A DNA stretch of 64,000 bases, taken from contig NZ_CACVBO010000002.1 in NCBI RefSeq assembly GCF_902728235.1, positions 310,001 through 374,000 on the forward strand, written 5' to 3'. Origin of the DNA: Lentimonas sp. CC4 (GTDB taxonomy: Bacteria > Verrucomicrobiota > Verrucomicrobiia > Opitutales > Coraliomargaritaceae). This document shows, piece after piece, positions 44,761 to 54,872 of the stretch (the stretch's first letter is position 1; every line of letters starts with the position of its first letter). The translations under genes and the position numbers were made by a program. The notes under the pieces were generated by a model. The model was not told the origin of the DNA and did not search any database. It saw only the letters and a list, made by a program, of their open reading frames with translations.

Positions 44761-46491
44761 ATGAAATTATATACGAACCCACTCAAGCTTACGCTTTCTC
44801 TCGGCCTCTGTTTCATGAGTTTAATCAGTGCACATGCAGCTGACCGACCGAATGTCATTTTGATCATTACAGATGATCAGGGCTACGGTGATATCGGAGC
44901 GCATGGCAATCCCATCTTGAAGACGCCGAATCTGGACAAGCTGCATAGCGAGTCGCTGCGCTTCACCGATTTTCATAGTAGTCCATTCTGCACGCCCACG
45001 CGGGCGGCTGTGATGACGGGGCGTTACCCCGAGCGCACGGCAGCGTTTCGCACCAGTAGCGGGCGCACACTGATGCATCCGGATGAGGTGACCATGCCGG
45101 AGATTTTTGCAGCGAATGGTTACGCCACGGGCTTGGTCGGTAAGTGGCATTTGGGCGATAACGCACCGCATCGTCCGCAGGATCGAGGCTTTCAAGAGGT
45201 GCTCTGGCATAAAGCGGGGGGTGTTGGGCAGGGGCCTGATTACTGGGGCAATAGGTATTTCAACGACACTTACGAGCGAATCAAAGCGGGAAGTAAACAG
45301 GGGAGTTTAGAGAAGTTTGCAGGTTATTGCACGGACGTCTGGTTTTCGGAGGCAGCTGATTTTGTGGAGCGACATCAGGACGCGCCGTTTTTTCTCTACC
45401 TTGCGACGAACGCACCGCATTCACCTTATATTGTCGGTGAAGAATGGAGTGCTCCTTATCGGGATATTGAAGAGAAGTCCGTGCCAGAATTCTTTGGGAT
45501 GATTGCAAATCTGGATCATAATCTAGGTTTACTCCGCCAGCATTTGCAGGACTTGGGCCTAGCGGAGAATACCATCCTTATTTTCATGAGCGATAACGGC
45601 ACGGCGAAAGGACGGAGCGTTTACAACGCCGATATGAAAGGCGGCAAGTCGAGTATCTTTGATGGCGGTCACCGCATCCCGTTTTTCTTTCATTGGCCTA
45701 AGGGCGATCTCGCATCGCCGCAGGATGTGCCCGGCTTGGCTGCGCATTTGGATATTCTGCCGACCTTGGCGGATCTCTGTGGATTGAAACTCCCGAAAGC
45801 GTATGCGCCTGATGGCGTCACGCTGACTCCGATTTTGAAAGACCCGAAGGCTACTTCACCGCGCGATATTTATGTGGTTCAATATCATGGAGGTGTCGGA
45901 CTTAAAGAACCGATTGAGGCTTGGAATAAATCTGCGGTGATCGCAGATCGTTGGAGATTAATAGAAGGTGAGGAACTCTTTGATATTAAGCAGGATCCCG
46001 GGCAACGAAAGGATGTGGCGGCCGAATATCCCGAAGTGGTGGAGCGGCTGCGCGCGGAGTATTTGCCATGGTGGAAGTCCGTCTCACCGCGCATGACGAT
46101 TGTTCGTATCGATCTGGGTAATCCCGACGAAAATCCCGTTCATTTAAATTCACAAGATTGGGTGATGCAGGGAACGAATCCGCCTTGGTCGCAAGGAGCG
46201 ATTTCGAGGCGACCCAAGGTGACGGGGCCGTGGATGGTCGACGTTAAAAAAGCAGGCACTTATCAGTTCACCTTGCGCCAACGCCCCGAGGAAGCCCCCG
46301 AAGCGATTCAGGCAGTCCGCGCTAAGATCGAGATTGCGGGTCAAAACAAGGAGGTCGAGATACCGAAGGGAGCGAATTCGGTGGTGTTCACCTTGGATCT
46401 ACCAGTGGGCGAAGCCGAACTGATCACATATTTCTATGACAAAAAAGGAAACGCCGGAGGTGCTTACTACACTGAGGTGGAAGCTCTTTAA
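44761..46491 (+). CDS. S1-family sulfatase with C-terminal beta-sandwich
   Basis: A 576-residue secreted sulfatase, about 100 residues longer than its neighbours. Motifs: ITDDQGYGDIG (36-46), formylglycine C77 in PFCTPTRAAVMTGRYP, GKWHLGDN, NAPHSPYIV, MSDNGTAKG, FDGGHRIPFF. Residues about 440-576 form an added beta-sandwich (MTIVRIDLGNPDENPVHL, GPWMVDVKKAGTYQFTLRQ), a tail common in a group of arylsulfatase-like proteins and possibly carbohydrate-binding. Shares its signal peptide style with 42455 and its domain plan with 32621. Part of the long operon. Confidence 0.94.
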   Translation: MKLYTNPLKLTLSLGLCFMSLISAHAADRPNVILIITDDQGYGDIGAHGNPILKTPNLDKLHSESLRFTDFHSSPFCTPTRAAVMTGRYPERTAAFRTSSGRTLMHPDEVTMPEIFAANGYATGLVGKWHLGDNAPHRPQDRGFQEVLWHKAGGVGQGPDYWGNRYFNDTYERIKAGSKQGSLEKFAGYCTDVWFSEAADFVERHQDAPFFLYLATNAPHSPYIVGEEWSAPYRDIEEKSVPEFFGMIANLDHNLGLLRQHLQDLGLAENTILIFMSDNGTAKGRSVYNADMKGGKSSIFDGGHRIPFFFHWPKGDLASPQDVPGLAAHLDILPTLADLCGLKLPKAYAPDGVTLTPILKDPKATSPRDIYVVQYHGGVGLKEPIEAWNKSAVIADRWRLIEGEELFDIKQDPGQRKDVAAEYPEVVERLRAEYLPWWKSVSPRMTIVRIDLGNPDENPVHLNSQDWVMQGTNPPWSQGAISRRPKVTGPWMVDVKKAGTYQFTLRQRPEEAPEAIQAVRAKIEIAGQNKEVEIPKGANSVVFTLDLPVGEAELITYFYDKKGNAGGAYYTEVEAL

Positions 46492-46556
46492 TCTTCAAAA
46501 TCAAAATCATTTGCTGAGGTTTAAATACCTAAGCGACATCATTAACCCTAATCAAA

Positions 46557-48023
46557 ATGAGAACTCTAATAAAATCCCTCTGCACGCTTTCCTTGGCGAC
46601 TTCAGCCATCACCTCTTCGCTCTTCGCGACGACCGCAAAGCCGAATGTCATCTTTATCTTCGCAGACGACATGGGCTATGGCGAAATTCAGGCTTTAAAC
46701 CCAGAGCATGGTTTGATTCCAACGCCGCACCTCGACCGTTTGGCGGCGGAGGGCATGGTATTCACGGATGCGCATACGACTTCGTCTGTTTGCACGCCCT
46801 CGCGTTATGGCTTGCTCACGGGACGCTATAATTGGCGGACGACTTTGCAGACTTTTGTCTTGGGTGATAATGCGGATCCGCTCATCGCGAAAGATCGGAT
46901 GACTTTAGGGCATCTTTTTCAAGAGCAAGGCTATCATACCGCTATCTTCGGTAAATGGCATTTGGGTTTTAAAAATACCGTCCCTGCTGAGCTCAAAGAT
47001 GTGCCTCGACCTCGCAAGACGGATAGCCGTTTCGTCGGGCCTGTGCCGATTGGAAGTAAGGTCGAGGAGGGACCGATCACGCGGGGCTTTGATACCTTCT
47101 TTGGTTTCCACCATGCGCGAAGCATGAGTAGTCTGATAGATGATGACACCTATATTGAAGAGGTCGATACAGATGAAGTTTTGGGTCGATTGACTGACGA
47201 GCTGACCAGCTATATTGATGCAAAAGCAGCGGACGCAAAATCAGGTAAACCCTTTTTTATCTACTTCCCCCAGAGTTCACCACACTCACCGATTGTTCCC
47301 GCTCCCGAGTGGAAAGGTAAGGGTGGGCTGGGCAATTACAGTGATTTCATCGCGAATACCGATGGTTCAGTTGGTGATGTGATGAAGGCTCTGGAGCGTA
47401 ACGGACTGCGTGAGAATACCATTTTGATTTTCAGTGCGGACAATGGCAGTTCGGGAAATTCAAGCGAGGCCGAGGAACAAGGGCATCGCTCTCAAGCTCA
47501 TTTTCGTGCTAGGAAGGCCAGCCTCTATGAAGGTGGGCATCGGGTGCCCTTTATCCTGAGCTGGCCTGCTCAGGTTGAGGCAGCATCTCAATTGAATCAA
47601 CTAGTCAGCCTGTCTGATATGATGGCTACTTTTGCGGAAATGTTTGATCAGGAGCTGCCTGATCACGCGGCTGAGGATAGTATGAGTTTTCTTGCCGGGA
47701 TTTACGGGAAGCCGATTACGAGCCCGCGCCAGGATGTAGTGCATCATGATAAAGCAGGCCGTTTTGCGATTCGAAAAGGCGACTGGAAGCTCCTTCTTGA
47801 GGGGCAGAAGCGGAGCAAGACCGGGCTCGATTATCAATTGTATGATTTGGGCAAAGATGTTTCGGAAACCAAGGATCTCGCAGCGGAAAATCCTGAGCGA
47901 GTGGAAGCGATGTTGGCTCTGCTCGAAACTTATATTGCGCAAGGCCGTAGCACACCAGGGGAAACGCAGCAAAACGATGCTGAAATTGATCTCTGGAAGA
48001 AAGGCATCGTTAAGAAAAAATAG
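46557..48023 (+). CDS. S1-family sulfatase
   Basis: A 488-residue secreted sulfatase. Motifs: FADDMGYGEIQALNPEHG (35-52), formylglycine C79 in [54 protein letters not shown] and RKGDWKL. Very similar in plan to 62522 (GFHHARSMSSLIDDD versus GFHHSGSMSSLIEND), so the two are probably orthologue-like paralogues with the same target. C-terminal QGRSTPGETQQNDAEIDLW is shared. Part of the long operon; gap of 65 bp before it. Confidence 0.95.
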   Translation: MRTLIKSLCTLSLATSAITSSLFATTAKPNVIFIFADDMGYGEIQALNPEHGLIPTPHLDRLAAEGMVFTDAHTTSSVCTPSRYGLLTGRYNWRTTLQTFVLGDNADPLIAKDRMTLGHLFQEQGYHTAIFGKWHLGFKNTVPAELKDVPRPRKTDSRFVGPVPIGSKVEEGPITRGFDTFFGFHHARSMSSLIDDDTYIEEVDTDEVLGRLTDELTSYIDAKAADAKSGKPFFIYFPQSSPHSPIVPAPEWKGKGGLGNYSDFIANTDGSVGDVMKALERNGLRENTILIFSADNGSSGNSSEAEEQGHRSQAHFRARKASLYEGGHRVPFILSWPAQVEAASQLNQLVSLSDMMATFAEMFDQELPDHAAEDSMSFLAGIYGKPITSPRQDVVHHDKAGRFAIRKGDWKLLLEGQKRSKTGLDYQLYDLGKDVSETKDLAAENPERVEAMLALLETYIAQGRSTPGETQQNDAEIDLWKKGIVKKK

Positions 48024-48071
48024 AACCAATATAAGTAACCAAAAATCTACTATGAGATATAAAACCCTTTT

Positions 48072-49541
48072 ATGAAATACACATCAAAAGTCCCATCCAT
48101 ACTGTTTGCGAGTGCGTTAACCTGTGCCTCAACACTCATTGCGCAGCCTCAAGAGCGTTCAGAATGGCAAGTGCCGGCAGTCGATGCTGAGTGGTTCAAT
48201 GAAGCTAGGTTTGGCATGTTTATCCATTGGGGGCTCTATTCCGAGCTGGGTAGGGGTGAATGGGTGATGAACAAGGAGCGTATTCCCATCGCGGAATACA
48301 AGAAGTTCGCTGCTGAGTTTAACCCCGTGAAGTTTAACGCTGATGAATGGGTAGCGATCGCGAAGGCGGCGGGCATGAAGTATATGACGATTACCAGCAA
48401 ACACCATGATGGCTTCGCACTGTTTGATTCGGAGGCCAGTGATTGGAATATAGTGGATGCGACGCCGTTTAAGCGGGACGTGATTAAGGAATTATCAGAG
48501 GCCTGTGCGAAGGAAGGGATCAAGTTTGGCGTCTACTACTCGCAAGCGCAGGATTGGACGCACCCCGGGGGCTCCATGTCGTCGAAAGGCTATTGGGATC
48601 CTGCTCAGGTAAACGATGCGAAAGCTTTTATCGAGTATGTCGAGACGGTCTCCATTCCTCAGATGAAGGAAGTGACCGAAATCGGCAATATTTCGCACCT
48701 GTGGTTTGATACACCTATTCGAATGAACGTCGATATTGCTCGGGAGATGATTCAAGAGGTTCGAGCGATCAAGCCGGATGTATTGCTGAACAGTCGTTTG
48801 ATGTATCATGGTAATCAGGTCGAGGGACTTTACCCCGAGCATCTGGCTGAGTTACGTGAAATCGGTGTGGACTTCCTTTCATACCGTGATCGCACCATTC
48901 CGGCAGAGCCGTTTCCTGGATGGCAATGGGAGACGTGTATGACACTCAATGGATCGTGGGGCTACAATACCAGAGACACTGGTTGGAAAACACCCCAAGA
49001 TGTCGTGAAAATGTTGACACAGTGCGCCAGTAAGGGAGGTAACTTTCTACTCAACTTCGGTCCCACGTCTGAAGGGGTGATCCCAGCAGAGGGCGTAGAG
49101 ATTGTTAAACAGGTGGGTGATTGGTTACGCGTGAACGGTGAATCTATTTATGGCACGCAAGGTAGCACCCTGAGTAAGACCGGTGCGACTAGTGTCGGCC
49201 CCGGAGTGAATGCGGACGGCAGCATGAAGGAGGAGGCCGTGGTTGAAGGAAAAAAACGGAAACCAAAGAAGACGAAGCATCAAAAGGTCGCGTTCGACTG
49301 GCTCGCGACATCCCGCGCGGCAGTTGACGGTCAGCCTGCTAAAATTTACCTGAACATCTTTAACTGGCCGGGTGAATCCTTCGAGGTGCAGGGGATCGAT
49401 GACACTGTGAGCAAGGCATACTTTTTGGCAGATACAGATCAGTCACCACTAGGATTTACTCAAAAAGAAGAGACTTTTACATTGAGTCTACCATCGACTG
49501 CGCCTGATCCGATTGGCACCGTTGTTTGTTTAGAATTTTAA
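48072..49541 (+). CDS. GH29 alpha-L-fucosidase
   Basis: A 489-residue secreted enzyme. GH29 marks: FGMFIHWGLYSE (47-58), SKHHDGFALFDS (109-120), VDATPFKRDV, VYYSQAQDW, predicted nucleophile D213 in HLWFDTP, GGNFLLNFGPTSEGVIP. Related to 35663 and 40983 (shared NSRLMYHGNQVEGL, DFLSYRDRTIP, WETCMTLNG) but clearly more distant. A basic insert (EGKKRKPKKTKHQK, about 390-405) corresponds to AGKAKKGHKQK in those paralogues. An ATG at 48051 is out of frame and ignored. Confidence 0.93.
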   Translation: MKYTSKVPSILFASALTCASTLIAQPQERSEWQVPAVDAEWFNEARFGMFIHWGLYSELGRGEWVMNKERIPIAEYKKFAAEFNPVKFNADEWVAIAKAAGMKYMTITSKHHDGFALFDSEASDWNIVDATPFKRDVIKELSEACAKEGIKFGVYYSQAQDWTHPGGSMSSKGYWDPAQVNDAKAFIEYVETVSIPQMKEVTEIGNISHLWFDTPIRMNVDIAREMIQEVRAIKPDVLLNSRLMYHGNQVEGLYPEHLAELREIGVDFLSYRDRTIPAEPFPGWQWETCMTLNGSWGYNTRDTGWKTPQDVVKMLTQCASKGGNFLLNFGPTSEGVIPAEGVEIVKQVGDWLRVNGESIYGTQGSTLSKTGATSVGPGVNADGSMKEEAVVEGKKRKPKKTKHQKVAFDWLATSRAAVDGQPAKIYLNIFNWPGESFEVQGIDDTVSKAYFLADTDQSPLGFTQKEETFTLSLPSTAPDPIGTVVCLEF

Positions 49542-49563
49542 AACTACCAACAGCAAACTGATC

Positions 49564-51060
49564 ATGATTAAAATTCCACACCGGTTGACGGCAGCTATAA
49601 TGCTCTGCTCGTTGGGCGTCACTGCGCTTGTTACGGCCGCTGACAAGCCAAACATTGTCTACATCCTCGCCGATGATCTAGGTTACGGGGACATCCAGGC
49701 ATTGAATCCTGAAAACGGTAAAATACCCACGCCACATATCGATCAACTGGCTGCGGATGGGATGGTCTTTTCGGATGCACATACCAGTTCGTCGGTCTGC
49801 ACGCCCAGTCGTTATAGTATTCTCACGGGTCGCTATAATTGGAGATCCACCTTGCAAGCAGGAGTGACTTGGGGCTTCGACGCGGCTTTGATCAAAGAAG
49901 ATCGTTTGACGGTTGCGGGCTTCTTGCGAGAGCAGGGCTACACCACCGCGTGTATCGGGAAGTGGCATATCGGCATGGACATTCCATCGAAGAATGGGAA
50001 GCCCACTGTGGGGCGGGTGCCCAAAGAGGTGAATGTTGATTGGACGGGAGCGATTAAAAATGGTCCCGTCGATGTTGGCTTTGATTACTATTGGGGGCTC
50101 TCCGCCTCATTAGATATGGCGCCCTATGCGTATATCGAAAATAGACATTTTATTAAAGGCGAAGCGCTTTCTGAAATGAGGGGCAGGATTCTGAGCGCTC
50201 CCGGTTTTAGTAAAGAAGCCGCGCTGGGTGAAATTTGCGACAAGACGGTGGAATTCATTTCCGAGCAGTCCGAAGATAAACCCTTCTTTATTTATGTCCC
50301 TTTGACTTCGCCGCATACCCCGATTCTACCGACCGAAGCGTGGCGTGGAAAAAGTGGATTGAATAGTGTCTTTGCAGATTTTGTGATGCAGACGGACGCC
50401 GAGGTCGGGAAAATTATTGATGCGGTCGACGCAGCTGGTTTCGGTGAGAACACCATCATTATTTTTACCGCGGACAATGGCGTTTCGGGAGCCTCTAAAC
50501 AGGGTGACCTTAAGAAGCAGGGGCATTTATCCAGCGCGCAGTATCGCGGCATGAAAAAGAGCATTTTCGAGGGTGGTCACCGCGTGCCATTTATTGTGCG
50601 CTGGCCTGCGGGTATTGAGCCTAAGAGTCAAAGTGATGAAGCGATATGCCTGACTGATTTGATGGCGACCTGTGCCGATCTATTGGCAGTGGAGCTACCC
50701 GATACAGCAGGTGAAGACAGCGTAAGCTTCTTTCCAGCATTCTCTAATAAACCGATTCAATCGACTCGTAAGGGTATCGTGCATCACTCGTATCAAGGAG
50801 AATTCGCCTATCGTTCCGGCAAGTGGAAACTGCTATTGACCAAGGTGGATTCAAAAAGGAATTCCACCGACCAACTCTATGACCTAGAGGCAGATCCCAG
50901 CGAAAGAAATAATTTGCATGCCACGCATCCTGAAGTGGTTCAGCGTTTGTTGACTGAACTACAATCCGATGTAGAGCGCGGTCGTAGCACGGCCGGCCCA
51001 AATCTGAAAAACGATGTAGCGGAAGTGAAGCTCTGGAAAAACGGGAAAGCGATTTGGTGA
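49564..51060 (+). CDS. S1-family sulfatase
   Basis: A 498-residue secreted sulfatase. Motifs: LADDLGYGDIQALNPENG (35-52), formylglycine C79 in [55 protein letters not shown] and RSGKWKL. Strong overall likeness to 16054 and 6656 (WKGTIQGGPVDLGFD versus WTGAIKNGPVDVGFD). C-terminus GRSTAGPNLKNDVAEVKLW. Follows the GH29 at 48072 after 22 bp and precedes a GH97. Confidence 0.95.
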   Translation: MIKIPHRLTAAIMLCSLGVTALVTAADKPNIVYILADDLGYGDIQALNPENGKIPTPHIDQLAADGMVFSDAHTSSSVCTPSRYSILTGRYNWRSTLQAGVTWGFDAALIKEDRLTVAGFLREQGYTTACIGKWHIGMDIPSKNGKPTVGRVPKEVNVDWTGAIKNGPVDVGFDYYWGLSASLDMAPYAYIENRHFIKGEALSEMRGRILSAPGFSKEAALGEICDKTVEFISEQSEDKPFFIYVPLTSPHTPILPTEAWRGKSGLNSVFADFVMQTDAEVGKIIDAVDAAGFGENTIIIFTADNGVSGASKQGDLKKQGHLSSAQYRGMKKSIFEGGHRVPFIVRWPAGIEPKSQSDEAICLTDLMATCADLLAVELPDTAGEDSVSFFPAFSNKPIQSTRKGIVHHSYQGEFAYRSGKWKLLLTKVDSKRNSTDQLYDLEADPSERNNLHATHPEVVQRLLTELQSDVERGRSTAGPNLKNDVAEVKLWKNGKAIW

Positions 51061-51123
51061 GCATAACGTATCCATTATTTAATTAAAGGAAGACTATATT
51101 AAACGCGAAAACTAGACATATTT

Positions 51124-53013
51124 ATGAAATTTAAATCCATTTTAATCTTACTCATCCTTGTATGGGTCCTGCCCGTTCAAGCTGAGACCTACAAGGTGAA
51201 GTCGCCGGACGGTTTGGCTGTGCTTGAAATAGAATGCACTAACAATGAGTTGAGCTACAGTGTTACCTTGGACGGGAAGCCGCTTATAGAATCCTCGCCG
51301 ATGTCTTTGGTTGAGAGTCCGAATTATACGCTAATTGACAGTGTTTCTGAGGAAATCGATTCGACTTGGGAGCCCACTTGGGGATCCTTCGGCGAGATTC
51401 GTGATCATGCCAACCGTATGACCCTCAAGCTGGATATATCCGGTATGCAAGTGGAGCTGTTGTGTCAGGTTTACAATGAGGGTCTTGGCATGCGTTTTTC
51501 CGTGCCGAGTCAGGATGGTTTGGCCGGCAAAGCCATTCTGCATACCATCGAATACAATCTTTTCGGAGAATTTAATGCGTATGGAGGCACCGGCGCTTCG
51601 AAAGACCCGCCTGGGCCTTTTCGCTCAGAAACTCTGACGGAGCAGGAGGCGGGAAAACTCTCAACGATTCCAGTCCTGCTGGAGATGGATGCAGGTCCAT
51701 GGGTCGCTTTGTTGGAATCTGATCTTTATTCTGCCGAGTTGTTTCGGTCTGCTAGATTCTCCTTTGCAGATGGAAGCTTTCACAACGAAGCTAAGGTGAA
51801 GGCAGCCGAAGAATCATTTGTGACTCCTTGGAAGGTCATCCTTTGGGCTGACCAAGCCGGCGGCTTTCTAGCCAATACGGTGCCGCATAATCTGGCTGCT
51901 CCCTGTGAGCTCGAGGACACTTCCTGGATCAAGGTCGGTAAAGGCTTATGGGATTGGCGGATACACGAATATGACAATGGCGATTTCAAGTATGGCATCG
52001 ATACGAGGAGCTACTTGCGTCAGATCGACTTCTGCGCAGGGAATAATGTCGAATACCTGACGATCGATGACCACTGGTTCCTCTCAGCAGAGAACGGTCA
52101 GATGGAGATTTCGCCTGAAGTCGATATCGAGAAGGTGATGGCCTATGCGGAAGAAAAGGGCGTTGGAATCATGCTGTATTATGACCAGAAGAAAGGGAAG
52201 TTTGGAGACGATTTGATCTTCGACTACTACGCCAAGTTGGGTGCGAAGGGTATGAAATATGGATTCCGTGGTAATAACCCGGGGTTCACCCGCATGGCGA
52301 TTCAAAAGGCTGCGGAAGCGAAGCTGATGATCTTCTTCCACGATGGGCCGACTCCTATGGTCGGTGTGGAACGCACTATGCCGAACTTTATCTCCCGCGA
52401 GTATGGGCATGGGCAGCAGGATGCCCGGCGCGTGTTTTCACCAACCGGCTTCCTCAAAGCCGCTATGATTAATGGTCTTAGTGGCCCGATTGATATGTCG
52501 AATGGTAACTTCGGCATCAACAGCATCAACGCCGGAGAACGCGCTAAGGGTCCGAGAAAGTTAAATAGCTACGTGACCACCGTCGTCAGCGAAGTGGCGC
52601 GGTGCATTATCATTAACAGTGGACTCGTCACCTTGCCGGATGCGCCTGAGGAGTATCTTAAGAAGGCGGACCTGTTTGAGGCGATTGAGCAGATGCCAGC
52701 GAGTTGGGACGAGACAGTCGTGCCGCTCAGTAAGATGGCGGAATATCTCACATTGGGACGCCGTTCGGGTGATACCTGGTTCCTCGCGAGCGCGAACAAC
52801 GAAGCCGCGAGGACTTTGGAAATTCCGCTGGATTTCCTCGATGCGGGTGTGGATTACGAGGTGACTCTCTACGAAGACACGCCGGAGACACACGGCAAAG
52901 AGAATCCCGAGGCATATGCCATTTCTAAGAAAACTGTTAAGGCCGGTGATACGCTCACTGCCGCTATGGCGATGGGCGGAGGGCATGTCGCGATTCTCAA
53001 ACCTGTTAAGTAA
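51124..53013 (+). CDS. GH97 glycoside hydrolase
   Basis: A 629-residue secreted protein with the three GH97 parts: N-terminal super-sandwich (about 20-270), barrel (about 275-530), C-terminal sandwich. Family marks: GLGMRFSVP, GGTGASKDPPGPFRSET, WIKVGKGLWDW, YLTIDDHW, HDGPTPMVGVERTMPNFISREYG (406-428), MSNGNF. At the position where retaining alpha-galactosidase members have a nucleophile Asp (K-x-D-F), this protein has K-Y-G-F (G380), so it may use the inverting mechanism or be changed in function. E426 in SREYG fits a conserved acid. In a fucoidan locus it could remove alpha-galactose or alpha-glucose branches. Its 3' end overlaps a spurious upstream extension of the next gene. Confidence 0.88.
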   Translation: MKFKSILILLILVWVLPVQAETYKVKSPDGLAVLEIECTNNELSYSVTLDGKPLIESSPMSLVESPNYTLIDSVSEEIDSTWEPTWGSFGEIRDHANRMTLKLDISGMQVELLCQVYNEGLGMRFSVPSQDGLAGKAILHTIEYNLFGEFNAYGGTGASKDPPGPFRSETLTEQEAGKLSTIPVLLEMDAGPWVALLESDLYSAELFRSARFSFADGSFHNEAKVKAAEESFVTPWKVILWADQAGGFLANTVPHNLAAPCELEDTSWIKVGKGLWDWRIHEYDNGDFKYGIDTRSYLRQIDFCAGNNVEYLTIDDHWFLSAENGQMEISPEVDIEKVMAYAEEKGVGIMLYYDQKKGKFGDDLIFDYYAKLGAKGMKYGFRGNNPGFTRMAIQKAAEAKLMIFFHDGPTPMVGVERTMPNFISREYGHGQQDARRVFSPTGFLKAAMINGLSGPIDMSNGNFGINSINAGERAKGPRKLNSYVTTVVSEVARCIIINSGLVTLPDAPEEYLKKADLFEAIEQMPASWDETVVPLSKMAEYLTLGRRSGDTWFLASANNEAARTLEIPLDFLDAGVDYEVTLYEDTPETHGKENPEAYAISKKTVKAGDTLTAAMAMGGGHVAILKPVK

Positions 53014-53086
53014 ATGGGCATTCCCGACTGGTCGCCATCACCTTTTAAGTCATTCGAAACAACCCCCACTTATTCTGAAATCCCCC

Positions 53087-54829
53087 ATGCAACAAGCATT
53101 CTTACTCTATGCGGCCATGTGTGGTCTTAGCCTCAGTCCACTTAAAGCGCTTGAGGCAAAGCCTGAGACCGAAGTAGCCTATCAAGAGCGCATGCAGTGG
53201 TTTACCGATGCGCAATTCGGGCTCTTTATCCACTACGGAGTCTATTCGACTCTAGGCGGCGAGTGGCAAGGGAAGCCGGTGCAGAAATATGCGGAGTGGA
53301 TTCAGCGCTGGGGAGCGATTAAAACAGATGAATACATCCCGCTGGCTGCGAACTTCCGTCCCGACAAGCTGGATGCGGACCTTTGGGTGAAGACCGCAAA
53401 AGAAGCGGGCATGAAGTATATGGTGATTACTGCTAAGCACCATGAGGGTTTCTGCTTGTGGGACAGTGAACTCACCGAATACGACCTCGGTGATACCAAC
53501 GACTTCGACCGTGATATCCTCGGAGAGCTTAAGGCGGCCTGTGATAAATACGGTCTCAAGTTCGGCACCTATTATTCGATCCTCGATTGGCATCATCCGA
53601 CCCAGCGAATCGAGCAAGCGGGATTCCAAAGCCCAATGAGCGACAAGGCGGCCTACACCGCCTATATGAAAGGTCAGCTCAAAGAACTGATCGAGCGCTA
53701 TGACCCCGCGATTATGTGGTTTGACGCGGATTGGGTGCGCTGGTGGCAGGAAGAGGACGGCACCGATCTCTACAACTACCTCCGCGAGCTCAGCCCGAAA
53801 ATGATTATCAACAATCGCTACTCCAAGCGTGGTCCCACCGTAAAGGATTTCGGGACACCGGAAAACTCAACACCTGGTGCGGCACTCGATCACATCTGGG
53901 AAGCCTGCTGGACGGTCAATCACTCTTGGGGCTACAAGAAGAGTGATACTCGCTGGAAGAGCGCGGAGCAGCTGATTCAGAAACAGATCGATATCAATAC
54001 CAAGGGCGGTAATTTACTTTTGAATGTGGGTCCATACGGCGATGGCTCATGGCCGGAAGCCTCAACGGAACTCCTGTTGCAAATGGGGGAGTGGAACCAA
54101 AAGCACACTGAAGCCGTTTATGAAACAGATTATTTGGCTGCAATTCCGCAGAAGTGGGGCAGGCTCGCCCAGTCCAAGACTGCGGATGTGGAAAGTGGAG
54201 AAATTTTTGCATATATTTTCGATTGGCCCACGGACGGAATGCTGAAAATCCGTGGGGTGACTGCAGCTGAAGTGGACGCGACCACGTATGATGGAAAGAG
54301 CCTGCCGGTAACCGTGGGCTCAGAGGATCTTGAACTGGATCTTTCATCCGCAACCGAGCACCCCAACGCGACGGTGCTACGCCTGAAATACAGCGGCGGT
54401 CTCAAAACCAAGGAGATCACCAATGAACTCGAATTAACTGGGAACGAACTCATTCTGCAGGCCGGCACCGCCGAACTTTCTGGCAGTGCGCTTACGTTAA
54501 AAGAGAACACCGTGCTCGCCGGATGGAGCGCCCCGTCGGATGTCGCCACTTGGGATTTTAATGTGCCGGCACCGGGTAAATATACCGCGGTGATCCGCTA
54601 CTCATTAGAGTCCAAGCGGAAGGTCATCGGGGATTTGAAAGTCGGGGACAAGGCGCTGAAGGGAAGATTCGAGCCGACCCCATCTGTGGAAGAGTTCAAT
54701 TTGATTGATCTTGGTGAAATGAACCTGAACGAAGTCGGCGATACGAAATGCTCTATCAAGTTCTCGAAGATCGGCGCCGATACGCAACTGAATGTGCAGA
54801 CGATTTATTTCGTTCCCGTTTCAGATTAG
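53087..54829 (+). CDS. GH29 alpha-L-fucosidase with C-terminal beta-sandwich
   Basis: A 580-residue secreted enzyme from ATG 53087 (signal peptide MQQAFLLYAAMCGLSLS); the frame extends up to 52916 inside the GH97 gene but lacks a signal there. GH29 marks: FGLFIHYGVYST (44-55, Tyr for Trp), AKHHEGFCLWDS (117-128, Glu for Asp), predicted nucleophile D213 in AIMWFDADW, GGNLLLNVGPYGDG. Residues about 445-580 form an added sandwich (LSGSALTLKENTVLAGWSAPSD, VPAPGKYTAVIRYSL) that may bind carbohydrate. Part of the long operon, between GH97 and GH172. Confidence 0.92.
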   Translation: MQQAFLLYAAMCGLSLSPLKALEAKPETEVAYQERMQWFTDAQFGLFIHYGVYSTLGGEWQGKPVQKYAEWIQRWGAIKTDEYIPLAANFRPDKLDADLWVKTAKEAGMKYMVITAKHHEGFCLWDSELTEYDLGDTNDFDRDILGELKAACDKYGLKFGTYYSILDWHHPTQRIEQAGFQSPMSDKAAYTAYMKGQLKELIERYDPAIMWFDADWVRWWQEEDGTDLYNYLRELSPKMIINNRYSKRGPTVKDFGTPENSTPGAALDHIWEACWTVNHSWGYKKSDTRWKSAEQLIQKQIDINTKGGNLLLNVGPYGDGSWPEASTELLLQMGEWNQKHTEAVYETDYLAAIPQKWGRLAQSKTADVESGEIFAYIFDWPTDGMLKIRGVTAAEVDATTYDGKSLPVTVGSEDLELDLSSATEHPNATVLRLKYSGGLKTKEITNELELTGNELILQAGTAELSGSALTLKENTVLAGWSAPSDVATWDFNVPAPGKYTAVIRYSLESKRKVIGDLKVGDKALKGRFEPTPSVEEFNLIDLGEMNLNEVGDTKCSIKFSKIGADTQLNVQTIYFVPVSD

Positions 54830-54872
54830 TGAAATGACATTCAACCAGACTTAAAATTAAAAAAACATCATC

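Noticed and set aside
52916-53086. Extended start of the GH29 gene at 53087
   Set aside because: Overlaps the GH97 end in another frame and hides the signal peptide.
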